A DNA stretch of 54,842 bases from positions 1-54,842 of the forward strand of contig JANYKT010000084.1 in NCBI GenBank assembly GCA_025358085.1, in the 5' to 3' direction. The translations under genes and the position numbers were made by a program. Origin of the DNA: Deltaproteobacteria bacterium (GTDB lineage: Bacteria > Myxococcota > Myxococcia > Myxococcales > 40CM-4-68-19). Shown here piece after piece: positions 26,287 through 34,324 of this stretch. The notes beneath the pieces are model-generated. The model ran no database searches. It saw only the letters and a list, made by a program, of their open reading frames with translations, and was not told the DNA's origin. The first letter of the stretch is position 1. Every line of letters starts with the position of its first letter.

Positions 26287-27591
26287 GTGAGCATCATTGG
26301 CTATAAATACAGGAGTGGCTCGCCGCTCCCCTCCTATGTAGAGGAGCTCATTCCGGCCCAGCTTGCCGCCGTCCGGGTGGCGTGCCTTCTGGCGGCACCG
26401 TTGTTGCTCGCCTCCTCCGTGCTCGACCGCATCGTCGCGCCTGCGCTCTGGCTGCAGCTCTCCGGTGTCCGCATCCTCGCGGCGGGGCTGCTGCTGCTGA
26501 TCGGGCAGGAGGCGCGCACGCCGACCATGCCGGTTCTGTCGCTGTCGGTCGCGGGCATCGCGGTCATCTGCAGCACCGTCGAGCTGGCCATCTTCGGGAC
26601 CGGCACTTTTCACAGCCCCTATCTCTACGCGCCACTGATCGTGCTGGCAGGCATCGCCATGGTGATCCCGTTGCGGCCACAGCAGGCGCTGGTGCTGAAT
26701 CTGGAGTCGCTGCTCATCGTGCTGGTCCCGCTGCTGCTGACCCACCGGGGACCGCAAGAAGATGTTCTCCTCGGGGCCGCCACGGCTTATCTGTTCACGC
26801 TGGCAGTGATCAGCGTTGCGGCCTCGGGAGTCCAGGACAAGCTGCGCCGCCGCGAGCATCTGGCCCGCGGCGAGTTCGCGCGGCATGCCGGCCTGCTCCA
26901 ACTGGGCACACTCGCGGGCGGGCTCGCGCACGAGCTATCGAATCCGCTCAACGCGCTCTTCCTGCAAGCCGACATGGTTTTGCGCGACCCCGGCAACGTG
27001 CTGGCGCGGGTGGAGAAGATGCGCGGCAACATGGAACGCATGCGCGACATCCTTGAGGCGATGCGCAACGGCGCGCGTCTGTCGGGCGGGGAGCGGCGTC
27101 CGGTGGAGCTGGCGCGCGAGGTCGACCTGGCCTTCACGCTCATCGAAGGAAGGCTGCGCAACCGGGTCGCGATGGTGCGCGCCTACGCGGAGCTGCCACC
27201 GGTGTATTGCCAGCCCACCTTGCTCGGACAGGTGCTGGTCAACCTGCTCGCCAACGCGGCCGACGCGGTGGCAAAGGCCCCGTCACCGCGCCTCGCGCTG
27301 CGGCTGCGGCGCGAAAACAACGAGGCGTTGATCGAGGTGGAGGACAACGGGACCGGCGTGCCCGAAGAGCTGCGTACAAAGATTTTCGAGCCGTTTTTCA
27401 GCACCAAGGGCGACCAGGGAAATGGCCTGGGCCTCTGGATCTCGTCGGAGATCGCGAGGCTGCACGGCGGAACGCTGACCGTGCACAGGGGCACTTCCGG
27501 CGGAGCCCTGTTTCGCCTTGCACTCCCCATCGATCCCCGCGGCGGCGCGCCATCCATCGCCACGCCAGCCCAGGTTCAACCCGCCGCCTGA
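26287..27591 (+). CDS. Membrane sensor histidine kinase
   Basis: A 434-residue kinase starting at GTG. About five hydrophobic helices fill residues 25-180 with no extracellular domain of note, so it may sense the membrane or a small ligand. HisKA follows with the H-box [14 protein letters not shown] (His215), then the ATPase with N-box [14 protein letters not shown]1 [13 protein letters not shown]-box EPFFSTK and G2 GNGLGLWIS, all intact. A Pro/Ala tail ends the protein. No response regulator is adjacent, so it is an orphan kinase; the receiver-HPt protein 8 kb away is one conceivable partner but nothing links them. Confidence 0.88.
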   Translation: MSIIGYKYRSGSPLPSYVEELIPAQLAAVRVACLLAAPLLLASSVLDRIVAPALWLQLSGVRILAAGLLLLIGQEARTPTMPVLSLSVAGIAVICSTVELAIFGTGTFHSPYLYAPLIVLAGIAMVIPLRPQQALVLNLESLLIVLVPLLLTHRGPQEDVLLGAATAYLFTLAVISVAASGVQDKLRRREHLARGEFARHAGLLQLGTLAGGLAHELSNPLNALFLQADMVLRDPGNVLARVEKMRGNMERMRDILEAMRNGARLSGGERRPVELAREVDLAFTLIEGRLRNRVAMVRAYAELPPVYCQPTLLGQVLVNLLANAADAVAKAPSPRLALRLRRENNEALIEVEDNGTGVPEELRTKIFEPFFSTKGDQGNGLGLWISSEIARLHGGTLTVHRGTSGGALFRLALPIDPRGGAPSIATPAQVQPAA

Positions 27592-27899
27592 GCGCTACTT
27601 CTCTTCAGGCAACCGCGGAGGTGCAACTTCAGCTTCGCCTTCTTGTCGCAGGCAGTCGCGTAGCGCCACGCATGCCTGCCCAAGGTTTGATGTTGGACGT
27701 GAACACTGGAGGAATGGCGGACTACGCGCCGCCCGGGTTTGGCTTCCTGCGCTGGTTCGAGATCGATCTCGCGCGCCTGTACTTCGCGCCGGCTTTGAAA
27801 TGGAAAGGCAGTTTGGGTCTTCGCTCGCGAGCGACCGTGACTTGCGCAGAAGCGCGCTCGGTGGCACGAGTTGACGCCAAGGCCCCCGAGCCCCAACCT
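27592..27899. other. Intergenic stretch before the glutaredoxin-like gene
   Basis: No gene is assigned. The frame of the downstream gene is open through the whole interval, with possible GTG/ATG starts near 27700 and 27714 behind GGAGGA, and its first 40 codons have high third-position GC. The glutaredoxin-like protein may therefore carry an N-terminal extension starting around MADYAPPGF. Confidence 0.4.
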
Positions 27900-28259
27900 A
27901 TGAAACCATCGCGCCCGACCGTCCACCCAGCCGTTGCAGCAGCGCAAGAAGCTTTTTATCCGGACTTGGTCGAGGAGGTGGCGAAGGCCGTCTCCATCGA
28001 GCGAGTGGTCGTCGTCGGCGTCTCCGGGCTTCCCCCCGGCAGGCGGGCGCGCCGGATGCTCGATGCGACAGGGATCGCCTACCGCTACCTCGAATACGGC
28101 AGCTACTTCTCGGGCTGGCAGCGCCGGCTGGCGCTGAAGATCTGGGTGGGGTGGCCGACGTTCCCTCTCGTCTTCGTCAAGGGAACATTTATCGGCGGGG
28201 CGAGCGATCTGCGGAAGCTGATCGAGAGTGGCGAATTCAAGAGGTCAATCAGCGATTGA
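27900..28259 (+). CDS. Glutaredoxin-fold protein lacking the active-site cysteines
   Basis: A protein of 119 residues that follows the monothiol glutaredoxin plan: strand VVVVGVSG, the active-site turn, helix RRARRMLDATGIAYRYLEY, then KIWVGWPTFPLVFVKGTFIG and the GGASDLRKLIESGE tail, which carries the WPTFPxVFVxG signature for glutathione/Fe-S binding. Where CPYC or CGFS is expected the protein has LPPGR, and there is no Cys in the whole chain, so thiol chemistry is excluded. It may be a binding or scaffold relative. ATG at 27900 has no ribosome site; an upstream in-frame start is possible. Confidence 0.7.
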   Translation: MKPSRPTVHPAVAAAQEAFYPDLVEEVAKAVSIERVVVVGVSGLPPGRRARRMLDATGIAYRYLEYGSYFSGWQRRLALKIWVGWPTFPLVFVKGTFIGGASDLRKLIESGEFKRSISD

Positions 28260-28297
28260 AGGTCGCGAGCTCCGAACGGTGGAAGTCACTGACGGGT

Positions 28298-29182
28298 CTA
28301 CTTTCCCAATGCCGCCGCGGCCACCTCGGGGGTTGCGGGTTCGTGTAAGAGAGGGCACATCGCCCCGACCTTCGGGTAGCGCAGGTGCTGTTGCTGGTCC
28401 TTGCACAGGTAGCGGCAGATCCCGTCCGCCCCGACGCCCTGGTCCTCCACGACGCAGCGACCCGGGTTCTCGATCTCGAGAACTGCTGCCATCAACTTTC
28501 CCTTCTCCTGCCCGTCGGTCTCCGCGGCTGAGGCGCTCCGCAGCGCTTCCTTCAGTGAGGGATCGCGCACCTCGCGAATTTTTTCGACGATCAGCTCCTT
28601 GGCCTCCCAGTGTTTCTGCTCCGGGATGAGCGCAACCAGCTGCGCGTGCGTCTTCCAGCCGGGAGTCTGCAAGAGGCGAAACAGCGCGCCCAGCGCAACT
28701 TCCTTGGCCACTGTGCCGGACGCGAGCGTCTTCTCGAGGACCGCGATCGCCTTGGGGGTGTGTGCCGCCGCGAGCCCGTCGAGCGCGAAACAAGCCGAAG
28801 GGGAGGAATCGGTCTTCTCGACTTTGCAGCCGTCGATCACGCCACTGAAGAGCGCGACGCCCTGGTCCAGGAGCACGACGGCGAGCTTCTCGACGTTCGC
28901 GCGCGAGTTTGCGCCGCGGATGCAATCATGCTGCAAGGCTCCCCTACGCTGCTCCTCGGTCTCGATCTCGCCCTTGCTGTGCACATCCGCCCAGACGGCG
29001 CCTGCCAGAACCTTGGCGTTCGGATGCTTGGGGTAACACGATGGGATCTCCACATCCGGTGCAAGCTTCTCGAGAGCGCTCAGGTCGCGGAGCCGCTGCG
29101 AATCCGCGCTCCTGTAGTCCCAAACAGCGAACCCTCCAAAGCCCAACAAGGCAACGGCCACGATGATGTTCCTGATGTTCAT
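28298..29182 (-). CDS. Membrane-anchored helical-repeat (HEAT-like) protein
   Basis: A 294-residue protein with one N-terminal membrane helix (IIVAVALLGFGGFAVWDY, about 5-22) and a long helical exterior with HEAT-like alternation, for instance AAHTPKAIAVLEKTLASG and VAKEVALGALFRLLQTPG. Six cysteines, several in ENPGRCVVEDQGVGADGICR and CKDQQ, suggest disulphides outside the cytoplasm. GAGG six bases before the ATG supports this start. It stands alone, divergent from the DUF4123 gene. I recognise the fold class only; function unknown. Confidence 0.72.
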   Translation of the reverse strand: MNIRNIIVAVALLGFGGFAVWDYRSADSQRLRDLSALEKLAPDVEIPSCYPKHPNAKVLAGAVWADVHSKGEIETEEQRRGALQHDCIRGANSRANVEKLAVVLLDQGVALFSGVIDGCKVEKTDSSPSACFALDGLAAAHTPKAIAVLEKTLASGTVAKEVALGALFRLLQTPGWKTHAQLVALIPEQKHWEAKELIVEKIREVRDPSLKEALRSASAAETDGQEKGKLMAAVLEIENPGRCVVEDQGVGADGICRYLCKDQQQHLRYPKVGAMCPLLHEPATPEVAAAALGK

Positions 29183-29501
29183 GAGATCCCTCGATCCGCA
29201 CAGGCGCACGCTTTGCGCGTGGCGCCTGACGAAAACCGTCTTTGAAAACGAACCTGCATTCGTCGTGCCTCGCCAGCTCCGTGGGTGACGCGTTTCAGGA
29301 ACTGCCGGTGCCAGCAGATTGTGCGCGCCCCGCTGGCGTAAGCGCAAGCTTAGTCGGTGGCATCGCGCACGTCCATCAACGAGGCTCGCCCGCATGGCCT
29401 TCGCGCGTCTTGGCTGCGCTCACCGCTTCGGCGCCCGCCATGCCGCTGGCCAGCCGCAGCAAAGGATTGCATCACGGGGTCTGCAGGATAAGCTGCCGCG
29501 A
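29183..29501. other. Divergent intergenic region between HEAT-like and DUF4123 genes
   Basis: About 320 bases without a convincing gene. It includes an imperfect hairpin near 29201-29229 (CAGGCG-CACGC against GCGTGGCGCCTG with one bulge) close to the start of the HEAT-like gene. Promoters of both flanking genes should lie here, but none is clear by eye. Confidence 0.4.
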
Positions 29502-30080
29502 ATGAGCACTCTGGGAGTCGAGCCCGCGCCTCGCCGCTTGCGCCACCCGGACGCAGCCAAGGCCTTGGAGGTCCTCTGGAGTCTCGCGCGCGGCGACCCG
29601 CTCTGGGCCGTCTTGGACGGCGCGCAGGATGAGCGCATCTCGACTTGGGTTCGCGGAGGCTCGAGCCTCTGGGGGTGCCTCTACGCCGGCGAACTCGCGA
29701 AGGAGCTTGAAGAGGTCGCGCCCTATTTCGTGCGCTTCCTGCCTGGGCGCGCCGAGCCGGTCCGGCTGCTGGAGAATGGCTGGGAGCGCGCCTGGGGCGT
29801 GTTCGCCGTGACGACCGCGCCGCAGGCTGAGTTGCGCCGGCACCTGCGCCGCCACCTGCGTGTCCGGACCGAGGAGGGCAAGACGCTGCTCTTGCGCTGG
29901 TACGACCCGCGCGTCCTGCGAATCTACCTGCCGACGTGCAACACCCGCGAGCTGAAGCAGTTCTTCGGACCGGTGCGCGCGTTCATCGGCGAAGGTCCGG
30001 GCAACGGCACGCTCCAAATGTTCACCGAGGTTTCCGGCAGGCTCGAGGTCGAGACCATCGCGGTCGCGGAACCTCGCTGA
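29502..30080 (+). CDS. DUF4123 protein (type VI secretion effector chaperone/adaptor type)
   Basis: A 192-residue protein matching DUF4123: an N-terminal LWAVLDGAQD, the middle WGCLYAGELAKELEEVAPYF, and the C-terminal signature RWYDPRVLRIYLPTCNTREL then FFGPVRAFI. Proteins of this family (Tap/TEC type) load specific effectors onto VgrG spikes of type VI secretion systems. Here it is convergent with, and one base from, an effector-like gene set on the other strand instead of being co-transcribed with a VgrG, which is unusual. The likely client is the metallopeptidase or another gene outside the window. Confidence 0.82.
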   Translation: MSTLGVEPAPRRLRHPDAAKALEVLWSLARGDPLWAVLDGAQDERISTWVRGGSSLWGCLYAGELAKELEEVAPYFVRFLPGRAEPVRLLENGWERAWGVFAVTTAPQAELRRHLRRHLRVRTEEGKTLLLRWYDPRVLRIYLPTCNTRELKQFFGPVRAFIGEGPGNGTLQMFTEVSGRLEVETIAVAEPR

Positions 30081-30323
30081 TCAAACCTCTTTGTCCACCT
30101 CGAACCGCGTCTCGATCGCGTGTTCCTCCGAAACCGTGTGCCTGGTCTCGACTGCCTGGTCCCCGGTCACTTCGATCTTCGCGGCCACCGTCACGCTCTC
30201 CGGCGGAACGAACAAGGACTCGAGCTTGCGTGTCTGCGGACAGGGCTCAACCGCAGCCCCCGCGGGACGGCTACCCATTCTCTTGCCGGTGTCGGCGTCG
30301 GACTTCTTGTGCCAGTCACCCAT
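30081..30323 (-). CDS. Small hypothetical protein at the end of the effector operon
   Basis: An 80-residue hydrophilic protein (starts MGDWHKKSDADTGKRMG) with a beta-rich second half, VTVAAKIEVTGDQAVETRHT. AGGAG is well placed before the ATG. Eight bases separate it from the preceding gene of the operon, so it is probably co-transcribed with the 126-residue protein. Not recognised; perhaps an immunity or structural accessory. Confidence 0.6.
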   Translation of the reverse strand: MGDWHKKSDADTGKRMGSRPAGAAVEPCPQTRKLESLFVPPESVTVAAKIEVTGDQAVETRHTVSEEHAIETRFEVDKEV

Positions 30324-30331
30324 GCGATCTC

Positions 30332-30712
30332 CTAAAAGTCTTCGAGCGAGGTCGGGCAGCGCTCGGGCAGCTGCGTCCAGATCAGGTAGAGCCGCGCGTC
30401 CTCGCTTGTCGAGACGTCCTGCAGGATGGAGCTCATCCAGGCCAGTCCGCCGCGAGATTCGAAATCTTCGCCGAACGCGAAGAGAAGATCCGTGAAGCGC
30501 GTCATGCCTCGTTCAGAGGTCAGGCGCAGCTCCTGCGACCGGCGCACGCCTTTCGCGATCAGCGCGCGGACCCCGGCATCACCCAGCAGGCCGGTGCGCC
30601 GCGGAAAGACCATACGCACGTGGCGCTCCAGGCGAACCTGGAACTCGTCCATCATGGCAGCGCCGAGCTGTTCGAGTTGGGCCCGGCGCAAGGTGACGAG
30701 CGGAAGCGGCAT
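30332..30712 (-). CDS. Conserved small protein of secretion-effector loci
   Basis: A 126-residue cytoplasmic protein, mostly helical: LRRAQLEQLGAAMMDEFQVR, GVRALIAKGVRRSQELRL, TSERGMTRFTDLLFAFGEDF. The arrangement of a Phe-rich first helix, an 'IxxGVxRSxxxxLxxxxxxxxFxDLxFxFG' block and a short tail resembles small proteins found between VgrG, DUF4123 and effector genes in proteobacteria; function there is unknown. The start is four bases after the stop of the 342-residue gene. I see no toxin motif. Confidence 0.65.
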   Translation of the reverse strand: MPLPLVTLRRAQLEQLGAAMMDEFQVRLERHVRMVFPRRTGLLGDAGVRALIAKGVRRSQELRLTSERGMTRFTDLLFAFGEDFESRGGLAWMSSILQDVSTSEDARLYLIWTQLPERCPTSLEDF

Positions 30713-30716
30713 GGAG

Positions 30717-31745
30717 CTACTCGGCCTCGCGCGAGAAGGCGATGTCCGCCCGGCCGTGCTGGGCGCCGGAGAAGAGGTGGAAGAAGATCGTCTCCTCCTC
30801 CGCGGAGAAGTTGCCGAGCTTTCCGAGGTCGATGGCAAAGCGGCCCACCGCGATGGGCGCTTCGGGCGTGCCTTCCACCGACTCGGCCGGCAGAGTCCAA
30901 TTCCAGGTGAACCCCGGCCCGCCCAGCGTCCCGGTGGTCACCGCGAGCATCGGCACGAGAGCGGCGGGCACCGGGCCTTTGCCCAGCTCGTGCCCGAGCA
31001 CGTCGTGCTCCTTGCCCGGCTTGACCACGAAGCGCGGCGCGATCGGAAGCCGAAAGCTGCCCCGCACAACGCACGGCACGTAGTTCCCTGTCTTAAGGAG
31101 CCGCGGCGCTTCGACGGCGATGCCCGGCTTTGCAGGAACGGCAGGAGCGCCCGCCGCGCTTCCCCACGCCACCAGTCCGCCGTGCGGCGAGGGCGACAGC
31201 GCAGGCAGCGTTCCTTCCTTGAGTCTGTTCTCGTGCGCCTCGGCCACGGCCTTGTCCTTGTACGCCGTGGGCGGCTCGTGCAACTCGACGAACAGCGGGC
31301 CGAACTCCTGTTCCCGAAGGAGCATCCAGACCGCGAGCTTCGCCGGCCTCCAGGGAAGGTCGAGGCGTTTCCGCAAATCGACGATGCGCATCTCGGCCGT
31401 GCGGGCGTCGTCCCCCACGAACTTGGGAGGCTTCCGCGGAGGTACCGGCCGCGACGGCGGAGCCACCGCCATATCCGACCAGGCTTCGCCGCGTTGCAGG
31501 TCCGCGGCCACCACGACAGCGTACAAAGCGAGAGGAATTGCGCCGGCGGTGTCGGTCAGCGCGACCCGGAGAACGACGAGCGGCGCCGTCTGGCGCGCGT
31601 GCAGGTCGACCGTGCGCGGGGCGTCGACGAGCAGCACGTCCTTGCCCTCGCTCAGGGCCTTCATGTCGAAGTCTCCCCGCGTCTTTTCCGGGGCCGTCCA
31701 GAACTCGCCGTCGGTCAGCCCCAGCTCTCCCTGCATCACCATCAT
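30717..31745 (-). CDS. Hypothetical protein of the gpD/metallopeptidase operon
   Basis: A 342-residue soluble protein without signal peptide or membrane helix. It is rich in beta-strand-like stretches (APLVVLRVALTDTAGAIPLA, LAVWMLLREQEFGPLFVEL, FTWNWTLPAESVEGTPEAPI). It might be a DUF2169-like accessory, but I cannot claim that. GAGGG lies before two adjacent ATG codons, and only seven bases separate it from the metallopeptidase gene, so one operon is likely. An adaptor, assembly or immunity role is open. Confidence 0.6.
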   Translation of the reverse strand: MMVMQGELGLTDGEFWTAPEKTRGDFDMKALSEGKDVLLVDAPRTVDLHARQTAPLVVLRVALTDTAGAIPLALYAVVVAADLQRGEAWSDMAVAPPSRPVPPRKPPKFVGDDARTAEMRIVDLRKRLDLPWRPAKLAVWMLLREQEFGPLFVELHEPPTAYKDKAVAEAHENRLKEGTLPALSPSPHGGLVAWGSAAGAPAVPAKPGIAVEAPRLLKTGNYVPCVVRGSFRLPIAPRFVVKPGKEHDVLGHELGKGPVPAALVPMLAVTTGTLGGPGFTWNWTLPAESVEGTPEAPIAVGRFAIDLGKLGNFSAEEETIFFHLFSGAQHGRADIAFSREAE

Positions 31746-31752
31746 GAAGCCC

Positions 31753-34230
31753 TCACTTCAGCGCCGACAGGTCGCGCGCGCGGATCAGCTCACTGCATTG
31801 CGGACAAAAGCTCCGGCTGTAGCCCGCGTCCTCGATGGCGCTCGAGCCGAACATGATGCATTTGGCTCGTGCCGCGCCCTGGTCGAATTGGGTTTTGCTC
31901 TTGTCGTCATCAGAGAGACCATAAGCGCAATGCGAACCCGAATGGCCTTTTCCTGTGTAGTAGTGGCCTTTGTCGCCGTTGTGCTTGTAGGCGACGATGG
32001 CCTCGGCCTCGTCGGTGCTGTTGCGCTTCTTGATCCCCGGCGCGTGCGCGTCGTCGGCTTGGCTGTAGGTCGTCAGGTTGTATTGGTGGCCAAGCTCGTG
32101 CAGCGCGATGTGCGTCGCCGAGACGGGATTCCTGGTGCTGAACACCGAGAGCAGCGTCCCCTGCTCCGCCCCTTGACCGGCAAGTCCGAGCCCCGAATGG
32201 TGGCCCTTCAGCTCGACCGTGACGATGATGGGACACTTCGTTGCCGAGAGCGCGCCCACTAGTTTGGCCGGGGCGCTCGCGTCGGGCAGCTTGACCATCA
32301 CCAGTTCCTGGGTGCTGTTCGCGAGGTCAAAGTCGCTGGGAGCGAGGTCGCCTTTCTCCGCGGTCCCGTCCGGCTTCACCCCCGGGTGGGTCATCATCTC
32401 CGCGCAGTTGTCCACAACTGCCTGGATAGCCTGCTGGACCGCCGCGTGGCGAGCATCGCTGGCGGCGCTCGAGAGGCTGAACTTAAACTTGTCCACGCAT
32501 TTGCGGCGCTGGCCGGCCGTCAGCAGCTCGGCGACCAGAAAATGCCGCAGCTTGGCGCGCTCGCCAGGGCTCAGGTCGGTCGGCACCGCAGCCGCGCTTC
32601 CCTTTTCGAAGTCGACAGCAATCGACTTGTTGAGCACCGCCTCGGTGACTGTGACGACCTTCTTCGTCGCGGTGTCTCCCCCACCCTGAACGACGTCGAT
32701 CCACTGCACCGTTGGCTTCGTCTTCGCGATGCCCGCGATCTTCGCCACCCACGTGATGCTGCGGATGGTGTCCGATCCGTCGAGGCTGGACTTGGGAAGC
32801 CAATAAGTATCGTCGAGCAGTCGCACCGGGATCAAAACGGTGGTTCCGTTCCCGCTCGGCTTGACCGTCGGCTCCTGCGCGTCCGATTCCGCGAAAAGAT
32901 TGAAGTCGCAGAGCTTGAAGCCGCTCACCGGCGTCTTCGGCTTGGTGAAGGAGCCGCCCGGGTTCAGGGTGAAGGTGTGGTCCGTCAGCACGGCAACTTC
33001 CGCTGGCCCGGAGGCCAGGCCAAAGAACTCGCGCTTCATCACCATGCACGCCGCGCGGATGCTCGCGTCGACGTCGTAGATCTTCGAGCCCACGCAGTCA
33101 TAGTCCACGAACGTCGTGGCGCCGCTGTCTGTCATCGCCGTCCGGGCTGCAGCGGGAAAGTCTTTGACCTTGGTGTTGTCGGCGAGGGTCTTTTCGACCA
33201 GCAGGTCGCCGAGGATCTTGGGTGCCATCAACTCGTAATAGACCTTGCGCCAGTTGGTGAAGGTCAGCGTGCCGGCCGTGTGCGCGTCCTTCGCGCTGCC
33301 GAGCGAGACCTCGCAAGTGTCGCCCCCGGCGCTCCCCAGCGAGATCTCGAACTCGCCGGTGCCCTCGGTCTTCAGCTCCACCTTGCCGGTGTATTCGACG
33401 TGGGCGGTGACGGCGACCAGGTCCGTCACGCCGGCCGCCAGAAGCTCGGTCGCGGGCGTGCTGCGCTCGCTCTTCTTGTTGAGGCCGGCGCCGCCGAACT
33501 TCACCTTCACGTGGGCGAAGACCCCGGGGCCGCCGATCTTGGGCTTGGTGGGATTCAGCACGTCCTCGTGCACCTGGATCTTGATCTTGACCTTGGGCCC
33601 CAGGCCGTCCTTGCCGTTCTTGGCCGAGACGATGTTGACGTACTGCTTGATCTTCCCGTCATCGGGCCGGAGCGGTTCGCAGAACACCGGGGTGAACTTG
33701 CGTACCGCCTCGATGGCCAGGTCGCGCAGCTTCTTCGCCTCCTGCTTCTTCACCTCGAACGGGACCACCGGCTCGATGGTGAAAGGCGCGCCCTCCTGAA
33801 GCCGGAACTCGGCGTGGCCCTGGTCGTCGGTGATGCAGACCGGATTTTCCGGCTTCCCGGCCTGCAGCACCTTGAACTGGAAGTTGGCGAGGACTTTCTT
33901 GTCGTCGGCGTTCTTCGCCTCGAGCTTGCCCTTGGCCGGCCAGACCTTGATGATCTCGCCCTGGGCAAACTCTTCCTTGTCGCAGATGACTTTGTATTTG
34001 ACCTCGTACTGCTCCTTATCGTCGGGCACCGGGTCAGGCTTGAACTTGCACGTCGCCGTCTTGGCCGTGGAGTACTGCGGATCGGCCATGAGTTCGCCCG
34101 CGACCTTCTTCAGCTCCGTCGAGTCTTCGGCGCGGAGGAACACGAACTCGACCTTGCTGCTCTTGGGAGTGCCTTTCGTCAGCATCGCGACGATGGACAA
34201 CTCCTGCGAGTCTTTTACGTTTCGTTCCAT
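31753..34230 (-). CDS. Large effector-like protein with C-terminal zinc-metallopeptidase motif
   Basis: An 825-residue soluble protein with no export signal, as expected for cargo of a contractile secretion machine. The N-terminal 600 residues are charged, Lys-rich and beta-strand-like, with at least two domains. Near the C-terminus HIALHELGHQYNL gives the HExxH zinc motif (His711, Glu712, His715), followed about 75 residues later by a KCIMFGSS turn that recalls the metzincin Met-turn, and by a closing FCPQC pair. Candidates for a third ligand are the His cluster at 750-767. The gene follows the gpD-like hub by 94 bases on the same strand. I infer a secreted peptidase toxin; the target is unknown. 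Confidence 0.72.
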   Translation of the reverse strand: MERNVKDSQELSIVAMLTKGTPKSSKVEFVFLRAEDSTELKKVAGELMADPQYSTAKTATCKFKPDPVPDDKEQYEVKYKVICDKEEFAQGEIIKVWPAKGKLEAKNADDKKVLANFQFKVLQAGKPENPVCITDDQGHAEFRLQEGAPFTIEPVVPFEVKKQEAKKLRDLAIEAVRKFTPVFCEPLRPDDGKIKQYVNIVSAKNGKDGLGPKVKIKIQVHEDVLNPTKPKIGGPGVFAHVKVKFGGAGLNKKSERSTPATELLAAGVTDLVAVTAHVEYTGKVELKTEGTGEFEISLGSAGGDTCEVSLGSAKDAHTAGTLTFTNWRKVYYELMAPKILGDLLVEKTLADNTKVKDFPAAARTAMTDSGATTFVDYDCVGSKIYDVDASIRAACMVMKREFFGLASGPAEVAVLTDHTFTLNPGGSFTKPKTPVSGFKLCDFNLFAESDAQEPTVKPSGNGTTVLIPVRLLDDTYWLPKSSLDGSDTIRSITWVAKIAGIAKTKPTVQWIDVVQGGGDTATKKVVTVTEAVLNKSIAVDFEKGSAAAVPTDLSPGERAKLRHFLVAELLTAGQRRKCVDKFKFSLSSAASDARHAAVQQAIQAVVDNCAEMMTHPGVKPDGTAEKGDLAPSDFDLANSTQELVMVKLPDASAPAKLVGALSATKCPIIVTVELKGHHSGLGLAGQGAEQGTLLSVFSTRNPVSATHIALHELGHQYNLTTYSQADDAHAPGIKKRNSTDEAEAIVAYKHNGDKGHYYTGKGHSGSHCAYGLSDDDKSKTQFDQGAARAKCIMFGSSAIEDAGYSRSFCPQCSELIRARDLSALK

Positions 34231-34324
34231 CCAGAACCCCGGGATCGATCGTCGATTGATTCAAAATCCTACCAGCATGAACCCACAGCTCTATACGGCT
34301 CTTCTAAAGATGCGCCTCGAGCAC

